Source: an uncultured Clostridia bacterium (GTDB lineage Bacteria > Bacillota > Clostridia > Oscillospirales > Acutalibacteraceae). From it: a stretch of 9,364 nt of DNA. A model generated the notes under the pieces. That model did not search any database, was not told where the DNA came from, and saw nothing but the letters and a program-made list of their open reading frames with translations. Within the stretch, counting starts at the first letter, position 1; every line of letters starts with the position of its first letter. The stretch is from positions 1 to 9,364 of the forward strand of contig CANQIG010000059.1 of assembly GCA_947623765.1 (NCBI GenBank), read 5' to 3'. The position numbers and the translations under genes were made by a program. Positions 1 to 6,416 of the stretch are shown one piece after another.

Positions 1-794
1 GGCGCGAGGAGCTTGCGGGGATCGAAGCCCTTACCCTCAAGATCCTTGCCCGCCTCGATGTACTTGCGGGTCGCGTCCGCGAACGCGAGCTGGCACTCGG
101 TGTTGACGTTGATCTTCGAGACGCCGAGTGAAATGGCGCGCTTGATCATGTCCGCCGGGATGCCCGTGCCGCCGTGGAGCACGAGCGGCATCTCGCCCGT
201 GAGCTCCTGGATCTTCGCGAGCACGTCGAAGTTCAGGCCGGTCCAGTTCGCCGGGTACTTGCCGTGGATGTTGCCGATGCCGGCAGCCAGCATCGTGACG
301 CCGAGGTCCGCGATGCGCTTGCACTCGTCGGGAACCGCGACCTCACCGCCGCCGATCACGCCGTCCTCTTCGCCGCCGATGGCGCCGACCTCTGCTTCCA
401 CAGAGATACCCTTTTCCCCGGCGATCTTGATGAGCTCGGTGGTCTTCGCGATGTTCTCGTCGATCGGATAATGCGAGCCGTCAAACATGACGGAGGAGAA
501 CCCGGCCTCGATGCACGCGAGCGCGCCGTCGTAGGAGCCGTGGTCCAGGTGCAGCGCGACCGGAACAGTGATCTTCAGGGACTCGAGCATCCCGTTCACC
601 ATGCCCACGACGGTCTTATAGCCGCACATATACTTGCCGGCGCCTTCGGACACGCCGAGGATGACCGGGGACTGCAGCTCCTCCGCCGTGAGCAGGATCG
701 CCTTTGTCCATTCGAGATTGTTGATGTTGAACTGGCCGACCGCGTATTTGCCCGCTTTCGCCTTGTTCAGCATCTCCTTTGCCGATACCAACAT
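1..794 (-). CDS. fba: Class II fructose-1,6-bisphosphate aldolase, C-terminally cut by the window edge
   Basis: This enzyme reversibly cleaves fructose-1,6-bisphosphate to DHAP and glyceraldehyde-3-phosphate in the cytoplasm (glycolysis/gluconeogenesis). Reading the minus strand gives 264 residues with no stop before the window edge; Bacillus FbaA-type enzymes are about 285 aa, so roughly 20 C-terminal residues are missing. The N-terminus (YAVGQFNINNLEWTKAIL, from residue 17) and SPVILGVSEGAGKYM (42-56) closely match that family. Visible active-site landmarks are LHLDHGS (81-87, catalytic Asp84 and Zn ligand His85), SVEAEVG (131-137, Glu135), IHGKY with His178, LHGGTGIP (206-213, His207) and the phosphate-binding NVNT (229-232). 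The start follows a strong TTTGGAGG at 803-810, 8 nt before ATG, and a near-consensus promoter. Related tagatose-bisphosphate aldolases (GatY/KbaY) share the fold, but the N-terminal sequence favours FBA. Its strong promoter fits high constitutive expression. Confidence 0.95.
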   Translation of the reverse strand, partial: MLVSAKEMLNKAKAGKYAVGQFNINNLEWTKAILLTAEELQSPVILGVSEGAGKYMCGYKTVVGMVNGMLESLKITVPVALHLDHGSYDGALACIEAGFSSVMFDGSHYPIDENIAKTTELIKIAGEKGISVEAEVGAIGGEEDGVIGGGEVAVPDECKRIADLGVTMLAAGIGNIHGKYPANWTGLNFDVLAKIQELTGEMPLVLHGGTGIPADMIKRAISLGVSKINVNTECQLAFADATRKYIEAGKDLEGKGFDPRKLLA

Positions 795-826
795 GATTTC
801 CGCCTCCAAATGGAATTTGTGATTCT

Positions 827-855
827 ATTATAGTGGAAGTAACCGGAAAAATCAA
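827..855 (-). promoter_or_regulatory. Sigma-A-type promoter of fba
   Basis: On the minus strand a perfect -10 TATAAT (827-832) sits 17 bp from a -35 TTGATT (850-855, 4 of 6 consensus bases). Transcription would start near 820, giving a leader of about 25 nt that contains the GGAGG ribosome binding site. It lies between the lipoprotein gene and fba, so the aldolase can be expressed independently of the genes upstream of it. Confidence 0.8.
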
Positions 856-911
856 GACCAATTCCTTCCCTTTTCATCATTTTCGTGAAAAAAACGTCTT
901 CCCGCTTTCGA

Positions 912-1940
912 TCAGTACCGGCTCTCCTCGTCGATATACGCCGAACAGTTCAGCCGCTGCACGATCTCCTCACGCAGCACGCGGACCGGCTCGACCGCGT
1001 CGCCGCGATAGATCTCGAGCGCGAAATCCACCGCTTTGGAGCCAAGAAACGGCGCGTACACGGCGGAGAGCAGCGTGCGCGAGCGGGAATCTCGAAGCAC
1101 CTTCAGATACTCCTGTTTGCCTCCGCAGCTCATCACGAGCCTGACGCCGTCCCAGCGCGCCTCGTCCAGCGCGGCGAGCACGCCGAGCGTCATTTCGTCG
1201 TCCGGCGCGAAAACGGCCTCGATGTCCGCCTCCCCGTAGAGGAGCGGCGCGAACGCGATCTTACTGTCCTCCCGCGCCGACCCTGCCTCGCACTCGACGA
1301 TGCGGATGCCCGGAGCCGCCGCATTGAGCTCCCTGCAGAACGCGTCGGTCCGCGATTTGGCCTGCGCATTCTCCGTTTTCGGGAGCAGGACCGCCACATC
1401 GCTGTCCGCGCCCAGACGCGAGGCCAGATACTCCGCGGACGCGGTCCCGAGCGCTGCGTCGTCGCCGGTGATCCGATACGCGCCCTCGCAGGCGAGCGGA
1501 AGGTCCAGAACGATCACCGCGACCCCAGCGTCGATCGCCTGCTGCGCGGCCTCCTCGACGCCGTCAAAGCCGGGATAGAGCAGCACCGCGTCGTCCTCCT
1601 TCGTCACCGCGGCGCGGAGCGCGGCGGCCATCTCTTCCCCGGTGGCGCAGTCCGTCCGGGAGAGGACGACCTCGTCGGCGTGCTGCTCGGCGCAGACCTC
1701 CGCCATGCGCGCGGCCTCTGCGGCAGATCCCCGCGTCTCCTTCGGGACGATCAGCCCGAGGCGCAGCCTCCCGTCGTCCGGGCCGGGCGTCGGCGTCGGC
1801 TCCGCCGTGGGCGTGGGCGTCGGCAGCGGCATGGCGCGCACGTCGTCCGCGTCCGGGAGCGTCTCGATCGGCCGCGACGCGCACGAAGCCGTCAGAAGAA
1901 GGAGAATCGGAACGAGAAAAGCGCAGAGGATGCGTCTCAT
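912..1940 (-). CDS. Lipoprotein with sugar/ribose-type periplasmic-binding fold (orphan substrate-binding protein)
   Basis: A 342-aa exported lipoprotein that should be anchored on the outer face of the membrane and bind a small ligand, probably a sugar. Residues 1-19 are a type II signal peptide (MRR, then a hydrophobic core) with lipobox LTASC and lipidated Cys20; Thr at -3 is tolerated but not the usual Leu. A Pro/Thr-rich linker spans about 38-54. The binding fold starts at LRLGLIVP (59-66) and has landmarks of the RbsB-like family: DDAVLLYPGFDG (116-127), VAVIVLDLPL (140-149), ITGDDAALG (157-165) and FAPDDEMTLGVLAALDEA (244-261), the equivalent of the common NDxMALG segment. The start has GAGG at 1948-1951 with 7 nt spacing. 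It follows the sensor kinase gene but has its own promoter. No ABC permease or ATPase gene is in the window, so it either serves a remote transporter or acts as an extracellular sensor component. Ligand unknown. Confidence 0.82.
   Translation of the reverse strand: MRRILCAFLVPILLLLTASCASRPIETLPDADDVRAMPLPTPTPTAEPTPTPGPDDGRLRLGLIVPKETRGSAAEAARMAEVCAEQHADEVVLSRTDCATGEEMAAALRAAVTKEDDAVLLYPGFDGVEEAAQQAIDAGVAVIVLDLPLACEGAYRITGDDAALGTASAEYLASRLGADSDVAVLLPKTENAQAKSRTDAFCRELNAAAPGIRIVECEAGSAREDSKIAFAPLLYGEADIEAVFAPDDEMTLGVLAALDEARWDGVRLVMSCGGKQEYLKVLRDSRSRTLLSAVYAPFLGSKAVDFALEIYRGDAVEPVRVLREEIVQRLNCSAYIDEESRY
1779..1829 (-). repeat. Low-complexity Pro-Thr repeat in the lipoprotein linker
   Basis: GC-rich, imperfect six-base repeats encode the PLPTPTPTAEPTPTPGP segment (residues 38-54) just after the lipidated cysteine. 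Such linkers are common in Gram-positive lipoproteins and hold the binding domain away from the membrane or wall. The repeated bases could allow length variation between strains. Confidence 0.7.
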
Positions 1941-1956
1941 CGGGAAACCTCATTTC

Positions 1957-2021
1957 AAAAAAGAATCGGCAAAGCCGGAATAGACAGGATCGGTCCGCTG
2001 TCTATTGTACACGCTTTGCCG
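1957..2021 (-). terminator. Two-tier stem-loop with T tract after the kinase gene (candidate intrinsic terminator)
   Basis: Immediately after the histidine kinase stop, two nested perfect 9-bp inverted repeats can be read: an outer pair CGGCAAAGC/GCTTTGCCG (2013-2021 with 1967-1975) and an inner pair AATAGACAG/CTGTCTATT (1998-2006 with 1979-1987). The internal loop is 3 nt on one side and 6 nt on the other, and the apical loop is 10 nt. On the minus strand the stem is followed by ATTC and six T residues (1957-1962), as in a Rho-independent terminator. It would end the regulator-kinase transcript. The lipoprotein promoter lies inside it, so the inner repeat could instead be, or also be, an operator. 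Confidence 0.65.
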
Positions 2022-2032
2022 TCTTTTGTCAA
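2004..2032 (-). promoter_or_regulatory. Consensus sigma-A promoter of the lipoprotein gene, embedded in the terminator stem
   Basis: On the minus strand a perfect -35 TTGACA (2027-2032) is followed after 17 bp by -10 TACAAT (2004-2009). The -35 lies one base past the kinase stop codon. The outer arm of the inverted repeat (2013-2021) falls in the spacer, and the inner arm (1998-2006) overlaps the -10. Initiation would be near 1997, within the apical loop, so a transcript from this promoter lacks the 5' half of the hairpin and should escape termination. The leader to the ATG is about 57 nt. Confidence 0.8.
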
Positions 2033-2033
2033 T

Positions 2034-4103
2034 TCAGCCGTTTTTCTGCTCCTGTTTTGGCCCCGCGAGCGGGAAGGCGACCTCCGCCGTAAAGATGTTC
2101 CCGTGCACGTAGACACGGAACGTGCCGCCCATCGCCTCCGTGAAGCTCTTCGCGATGGAGAGCCCGAGACCGCTCCCGGAGCCCTCCCGGCTGCCGTCGC
2201 CGCGCACGAAGCGCGCCGTCAGCCGTTCGCCGTCGAGCTCCATCTCCTGCGCCGTGACGTTCTGGATCTGCACCGTCGCCTTCTGCTCCTCCGGGAACAG
2301 CGAGAGATAGACACGCGAGCCGGTCAGCGCATACTGCGACGCGTTTTTGATGAGATTTTGGAAGATCCGGTAGAGCTTTTGCCCGTCAGCGAGGATCATG
2401 CACTCCGCTTCGGGGATCTGTACGCGCCAGATGAGCCGCCCATCCTGCAGGAGCGCATCCATCTCCGCGATCGTCTGCCGCAGGAGCTTATCCATCGAGA
2501 TGCGCTCGATGTGCAGCGGGAGGTTCCCGGTCGCCGCCTTCGAGATGTCAAAAATATCCTGCACCATATGCGCGAGGCGGTCCGCCTTCTGCCGGATCAC
2601 GCCCACGTATTCCTGCGCTTCGGCGGGTAGATCGGTCTCGCTTTCCAGCAGATCCACATAGCTGATGATCGACGTCAGCGGCGTCTTGAGGTCGTGCGAG
2701 ACGTTCGTGATGAGCTCGACCTTCGTCCGCTCCGACTTCGCGCCCTGCGCCACCGCAAAACGGATGCCGTCGCGAATCATGTTGAGCTGCATCGCTGGGA
2801 CGTGTAGCGGAGACTGCATCGGAAGATGGTTGACCGCGTCGAGATCGCCCTTATACAGCTGCTCGATCTGCCGGAACAGCTCGTCGAGCTCGCTGAGGTC
2901 CTCCCGAAGGAACAGGCCGAACGCCGCGAGCAGCCCGAAAAAGAAGAACGCGAACAGGATCACGGCGAGCAGGAGAAGCACCGGGTGGCCCCAGCGCGTC
3001 GCGAGGAACGTCAGGCTGAGCGCGCCGAACAGCACCGTGCAGGCGAGCGCCGCCCCCAGGAAAATATACGTCCGGCTGAGGCGGGAAGAAAACCCGCGGC
3101 CTGTGCCGCGCACCGCGCGCATCAGCGCAGCGACAAGACTCTGCCGCCAGACACGGCGGTTCACGCGCAGGTCGGTCACGACCAAAGCCGCGAGCACCAG
3201 AGCGATGCAGATCCCGGTCATTTTCGCGTCATACCCATAGTCGTACCAAAACTCCCGCGCGACGCAGGCCCCGATCACCAGCAGGATGAGCTTCGCCTCA
3301 AACCAAACCCTGCCGAGACATTCGCCGATCCTGCGCACGAAGGCCTTCCGGTCGCGCCGGAACACGATCGCAAAGATCAGGATCAGCAAAAAGAGGAGCG
3401 CGGCCGCCGCGGCGACGGAAAGCCAGAACATCGTCTGCTGAACGGCCTGCTCCGTTTCCCCAATCACGGCGGAGCGGACGCCCGACGCCCCAAAGGGCGT
3501 CGTCTCCCGTTCCCGGACGGCGAAACGCACGGAGATGCGGTCGCTCCCGTTCGTTCTGCGGTAGTCCTCAATCAGGTAGGAGAGGAACCGCGTATACGGC
3601 TGCGTATACGGCACGGCGCTCTCATAGACGGTCACCCCGTTCCGCTCGATGAACACCTCTCCTCCGACATACGAAAAGGAATAGTTGAAATCCGGCGGGA
3701 GGACGTCGCTGCCGTCCCACGGTTCGGCGTTTGCGAGCACATACACCGTCCCGTCCTCACGGAAGTATTCACACCGGTAGAGAATATCCCGATACCGGCT
3801 GTCGAAACGCGTCTCCGTTTCGGAGTTCGGGTCCGCGCGGAACGCCGCGGATGTGACTTTTCCGTACAGATCCCGGAAAAGCAAAACGGCGTTGTCCTTG
3901 TACACCGAAAGCTCGGTGTACTCCCCGCGCGCCGCATAGCCGAGCTCCCGGGCCGCGCCCTGAAGATCCGCCGAAAGGGTTCCGCCGCGCCGCGAGAGAT
4001 AACTCACGACCGGATTCGCGAGAAAGAGAAACAGGAAGATCAAGATCCACGCGCTGATCAGCGAGACCGCGCCGCGCGCGAGACTAATGTTTTTTGATTT
4101 CAT
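2034..4103 (-). CDS. Membrane sensor histidine kinase with six predicted membrane helices
   Basis: A 689-aa sensor kinase that should autophosphorylate and pass phosphate to the response regulator encoded just upstream. Helix 1 (about 14-37) precedes an extracytoplasmic domain of about 185 residues (38-223), then helices at about 224-248, 270-287, 292-311, 345-367 and 373-399. A HAMP-like linker follows (about 400-455, with ELFRQIEQLYKGDLD). The HisKA segment has VELITNVSHDLKTPLTSII (462-480), phosphoacceptor His470. The ATPase domain shows the N box NLIKNASQYA (583-592), an F-box-like RFVRGDGS (631-638) and the G2 loop GSGSGLGLSIAK (641-652). The usual DxGxG G1 box is not recognisable; IQNVTAQE (613-620) takes its place, as in some Firmicute kinases. 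Its ATG lies inside the regulator gene (20-bp overlap), implying translational coupling. The sensory domain matches no family I can name, and the signal is unknown. Confidence 0.92.
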   Translation of the reverse strand: MKSKNISLARGAVSLISAWILIFLFLFLANPVVSYLSRRGGTLSADLQGAARELGYAARGEYTELSVYKDNAVLLFRDLYGKVTSAAFRADPNSETETRFDSRYRDILYRCEYFREDGTVYVLANAEPWDGSDVLPPDFNYSFSYVGGEVFIERNGVTVYESAVPYTQPYTRFLSYLIEDYRRTNGSDRISVRFAVRERETTPFGASGVRSAVIGETEQAVQQTMFWLSVAAAAALLFLLILIFAIVFRRDRKAFVRRIGECLGRVWFEAKLILLVIGACVAREFWYDYGYDAKMTGICIALVLAALVVTDLRVNRRVWRQSLVAALMRAVRGTGRGFSSRLSRTYIFLGAALACTVLFGALSLTFLATRWGHPVLLLLAVILFAFFFFGLLAAFGLFLREDLSELDELFRQIEQLYKGDLDAVNHLPMQSPLHVPAMQLNMIRDGIRFAVAQGAKSERTKVELITNVSHDLKTPLTSIISYVDLLESETDLPAEAQEYVGVIRQKADRLAHMVQDIFDISKAATGNLPLHIERISMDKLLRQTIAEMDALLQDGRLIWRVQIPEAECMILADGQKLYRIFQNLIKNASQYALTGSRVYLSLFPEEQKATVQIQNVTAQEMELDGERLTARFVRGDGSREGSGSGLGLSIAKSFTEAMGGTFRVYVHGNIFTAEVAFPLAGPKQEQKNG

Positions 4104-4791
4104 ACCCCAGCCCCCAGACGACCGTCAAATACTCCGGCGCGCTCGGGTCGATCTCGATCTTCTCCCGGATGCGCCGGATATGCACCATCACCGTGTTCTC
4201 CGCCGAGAACGCGGGTTCGTTCCACACACGCCGGTAGATCTCCTCCGCAGGGAAGACTCTGCCGGGATTCAGCATCAAAAGCTCCACGATCTTCGTCTCC
4301 GTCGCGGTCAATCGCACCGGCTCGCCGTCGGCGTAGAGCGTCCGCTCGTCGAGCCGGTAGGTGAGCCTGCCGTTCACCACGACGTTTTTCCGTTCCGCTT
4401 CGATCCCGCCGAGGCTCGTGTACCGCCGCAGATGGGAGTGCACCCGGGCGACCAGCTCGGCGGGGTTGAACGGCTTTGTGATGTAGTCGTCCGCCCCGAC
4501 TGAAAGCCCGTCGATCTTATCCGCGTCCTCGCTCTTCGCGGAAAGGATCAGGATGGGAAGATTCTTCGTCTCCCGGATGCGTGCGATCGCCGTGCGCCCG
4601 TCCATGCGCGGCATCATCAGGTCGATGATGAGCAGATGGACCTCATTCTTCTCCGCCGCGTCCACCGCCTCCACGCCATCGTAGGCGCGCAGCACGCGGA
4701 ACCCCGCGCGCTCGAGCGTCACCGCGATGGCGTGTACGATGTCGCGGTCGTCGTCCACGACGAGGACCGTCTTTTTCCCTTCGTTCTCCAT
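4084..4791 (-). CDS. OmpR/PhoB-family response regulator
   Basis: A 235-aa cytoplasmic DNA-binding regulator, the partner of the overlapping kinase. The receiver domain (about 7-120) has the acidic cluster VVDDDRD (11-17), phosphoacceptor Asp57 in LLIIDLMMPRMDG (53-65), Ser84 in LILSAKS and Lys106 in ITKPFNP (104-110). The C-terminal winged helix (about 135-233) shows LTATETKIVELLMLNPGRVF (161-180) and the recognition-helix region VMVHIRRIREKIE (201-213), ending with the typical VWGLGYEIKKH. The length is normal for the family. The start has AAGGAGA at 4798-4804, 6 nt before ATG, downstream of a near-consensus promoter. The target genes cannot be read from sequence. The direct repeats upstream of its own promoter suggest autoregulation, and the neighbouring lipoprotein or divergent pdaA are possible further targets. 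Confidence 0.95.
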   Translation of the reverse strand: MENEGKKTVLVVDDDRDIVHAIAVTLERAGFRVLRAYDGVEAVDAAEKNEVHLLIIDLMMPRMDGRTAIARIRETKNLPILILSAKSEDADKIDGLSVGADDYITKPFNPAELVARVHSHLRRYTSLGGIEAERKNVVVNGRLTYRLDERTLYADGEPVRLTATETKIVELLMLNPGRVFPAEEIYRRVWNEPAFSAENTVMVHIRRIREKIEIDPSAPEYLTVVWGLGYEIKKH

Positions 4792-4828
4792 TGGAAATCT
4801 CCTTTTTCAAACCCTTTGTTCTGGAATA

Positions 4829-4857
4829 AGTATAACAGAAAATCGGGGATTTGTCAC
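4829..4857 (-). promoter_or_regulatory. Sigma-A-type promoter of the regulator-kinase operon
   Basis: On the minus strand, -35 GTGACA (4852-4857, 5 of 6) and -10 TATACT (4829-4834, 5 of 6) are 17 bp apart. Initiation near 4822 would give a leader of about 30 nt carrying AAGGAGA. It lies in the 168-bp divergent region shared with pdaA. Confidence 0.75.
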
Positions 4858-4867
4858 CCTGCGAAAC

Positions 4868-4885
4868 CTTACGATTCACTTACAA
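4868..4885 (-). promoter_or_regulatory. Candidate response-regulator binding site: two 7-bp direct repeats, 11-bp period
   Basis: On the minus strand TTGTAAG (4885-4879), four bases, then TCGTAAG (4874-4868) match at 6 of 7 positions with an 11-bp start-to-start distance. This is the geometry of PhoB/OmpR-family sites. The pair ends 10 bp upstream of the -35 of the regulator's promoter, a normal place for an activator. A regulator of that family is encoded next to it. No third repeat in phase is convincing. It could also act on the divergent pdaA. Confidence 0.45.
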
Positions 4886-4959
4886 TCTTCCTTCCGCTTC
4901 GGCAAATACCGCACAGACACGGCGCATAGGATTTCCAAAAACAGAAAGGGTATGGGAAG

Positions 4960-5808
4960 ATGAAACGAACGCTGAAAAAGCGCCGGGCGGTGCTGGTCCT
5001 GCTCGCCGCAGTGCTCCTGCTCGGGATCGCTGTGCGGCGGAACCCCGCGCCGAGCGCCGTCCCCGCGAGCGCTTCGATCACCGATTGGGGCCTGAGCTTT
5101 CAGACCGAGGGCGCTCCGCCCGTCGCAAACGCGACCTCGGAAGCGCTCGCCCCGTATCACGCGCTGTATATGGGCGACCCGGCGGAGAAAACGGTCTATA
5201 TCACCTTCGACGCCGGGTTTGAAAACGGCAATACGCCCGCGATCCTCGACGCGCTGAAAAAGCACGGCGTGAAAGCGACGTTCTTTCTCGTCGGGAACTT
5301 CCTCCAGACCGAGCCGGAGCTCGTGAAGCGCATGGCGGCGGAGGGCCACACGATCGGCAACCACACATATAGCCACCCGGATATGTCGAAGATCCTCGGA
5401 GAAGCGGAATTCCGAGAGGAGCTTCAGAAAAACGAGGACCTCTTCCGGGAGATCACCGGCGCGGAAATGGCGAAGCTCTACCGCCCGCCGCAGGGAAAGT
5501 TCTGTGAGGAAAACCTGCGCATGGCGTCTGAGATGGGCTACACGACGGTCTTTTGGAGCCTCGCCTACGTCGACTGGTACGTGGACGACCAGCCCACCGC
5601 GCAGCAGGCGTTTGCAAAGCTCCTGCCGCGCGTTCACCCCGGCGCGGTGCTCCTGCTGCACAGCACCTCCTCCACGAACGCCTCGATCCTCGACGAGCTT
5701 CTGACCAAATACGAGGAGGCAGGATACACATTCGGAGATCTTTCCGCCTATTGCTCGGATAAATTCGGCACGCCAGCCCCGAGCGGCGCGCCGCTTCCCT
5801 TCCGATAA
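4960..5808 (+). CDS. pdaA: PdaA-type polysaccharide deacetylase (delta-lactam-biosynthetic de-N-acetylase family)
   Basis: A 282-aa exported carbohydrate esterase family 4 (NodB-type) enzyme. In Bacillus, PdaA removes the acetyl group from muramic acid as the step towards muramic delta-lactam in spore cortex. Residues 9-24 form a signal anchor or uncleaved signal peptide. The PdaA signature begins with ITDWGLSF (40-47) and YHALYMGDPAEKTVYITFD (66-84). Catalytic landmarks: TFDAGFENG (82-90, base Asp84), metal ligands His135 and His139 in GNHTYSHPD (133-141), RPPQG (175-179), VFWSLAYVDW (197-206) and LLLHS with His234 (231-235). The second Asp of the classical TFDDG motif is Ala85; Asn is usual in Bacillus PdaA, so this is a family trait. 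The start follows AAAGGG at 4945-4950. No convincing promoter was found, so a sporulation sigma factor is possible. It is divergent from the two-component operon. A vegetative peptidoglycan deacetylase is the alternative. Confidence 0.88.
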   Translation: MKRTLKKRRAVLVLLAAVLLLGIAVRRNPAPSAVPASASITDWGLSFQTEGAPPVANATSEALAPYHALYMGDPAEKTVYITFDAGFENGNTPAILDALKKHGVKATFFLVGNFLQTEPELVKRMAAEGHTIGNHTYSHPDMSKILGEAEFREELQKNEDLFREITGAEMAKLYRPPQGKFCEENLRMASEMGYTTVFWSLAYVDWYVDDQPTAQQAFAKLLPRVHPGAVLLLHSTSSTNASILDELLTKYEEAGYTFGDLSAYCSDKFGTPAPSGAPLPFR

Positions 5809-5830
5809 TTTAGTCTTTATTTCTTATCGG
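5802..5830. repeat. Inverted repeat overlapping the pdaA stop codon
   Basis: CCGATAA (5802-5808, including the TAA stop) and TTATCGG (5824-5830) are perfect 7-bp inverted arms around a 15-nt AT-rich loop. A U-G and an A-U pair could extend the RNA stem by two. No T tract follows on either strand, so it is not a standard intrinsic terminator, though it may still protect the 3' end of the transcript. Confidence 0.5.
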
Positions 5831-5917
5831 GAAAAATACAGACCTTCATTTAGCGTATACTTAAGCGGAGAAACCGAAAAGAAAAACCGGGCCGGAACGG
5901 GCGCGGTCATGAAAGCG

Positions 5918-5921
5918 AAGG
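5918..5921 (+). promoter_or_regulatory. Ribosome binding site deciding the COG2426 gene start
   Basis: AAGG lies only 3 nt before a first ATG at 5925 but 9 nt before the second in-frame ATG at 5931. The second spacing is workable and the first is too short, so the start was set at 5931. Confidence 0.55.
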
Positions 5922-5930
5922 TCGATGAAA

Positions 5931-6416
5931 ATGGTCGAAGCACTTGTCAACTTTTTCAGCAACATCATCCCGGCGGAGCTGACGGTCTTTGTCGTCTCGA
6001 TGTTCCCTGTCGTGGAACTGCGCGGCGGGCTGATCGCGGCGCGGCTCCTCAATCTGGAGCTTCTCCCTGCGATGCTCCTCTGCTTTATCGGGACGATCCT
6101 CCCCGCGCCGTTCATCCTGCTTTTCCTGCAGAAGATCTTCGATCTCCTGCGCAACACGCGCTTCGTGAAGCTCGTCGACCGGCTGGAAGCGCGCGCGCGC
6201 AGCAAGATCGCGCAGATCGAAAAGTACAAGACGTTCGGCCTGCTCATTTTCGTCGCGATCCCTCTGCCCGGCACCGGCGCGTGGACCGGCTGCCTCGCCG
6301 CCTCCATGATGAAAATGCCGCTCAAAAACGCGCTGATCTCCGTGATCGGCGGGTCGCTCATCGCGGACCTCATCATGGCGCTCGTCTCCTACGGCGTGAT
6401 CGGAGCGTTCCTATGA
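5931..6416 (+). CDS. Small integral membrane protein, COG2426 ('small multi-drug export protein') family
   Basis: A 161-aa hydrophobic protein with about four membrane segments (roughly 12-34, 42-72, 101-125, 132-160) and a basic cytoplasmic stretch between the second and third (74-100, with LVDRLEARARSKI). Family landmarks are FPVVELRGGLIAA (25-37), with a buried Glu-Leu-Arg-Gly, and the re-entrant-like AIPLPGTGAWTGCLAA (109-124). The 'multidrug export' name comes from old annotation, and as far as I know the transported substrate is not established. The length is typical. Its TGA overlaps the ATG of the next gene (ATGA, 6413-6416), so it is probably co-translated with the flavoprotein. A TATACT at 5856-5861 could be its -10 box, but no -35 pairs with it. 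Confidence 0.85.
   Translation: MVEALVNFFSNIIPAELTVFVVSMFPVVELRGGLIAARLLNLELLPAMLLCFIGTILPAPFILLFLQKIFDLLRNTRFVKLVDRLEARARSKIAQIEKYKTFGLLIFVAIPLPGTGAWTGCLAASMMKMPLKNALISVIGGSLIADLIMALVSYGVIGAFL

Noticed and set aside
888..894. T run on the minus strand after the lipoprotein gene as an intrinsic terminator
   Set aside because: No stable GC-rich stem precedes the seven T bases; only very short complementary pieces can be found.
885..2630. Long open frames on the plus strand opposite the lipoprotein and kinase genes (also 2826-4097)
   Set aside because: They are antisense shadows typical of GC-rich DNA, with arginine-rich, low-quality protein and no ribosome binding site; the minus strand encodes clear conserved families.
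4881..4886. TACAAT on the plus strand as a pdaA -10 box
   Set aside because: The positions for a -35 hold CCTGCG, far from consensus, and the hexamer overlaps the proposed regulator direct repeat.
5856..5861. TATACT as a -10 box for the COG2426-flavoprotein operon
   Set aside because: The hexamer is good and well placed, but no -35-like sequence exists at 16-19 bp spacing and there is no extended -10 TG. It remains possible but unsupported.
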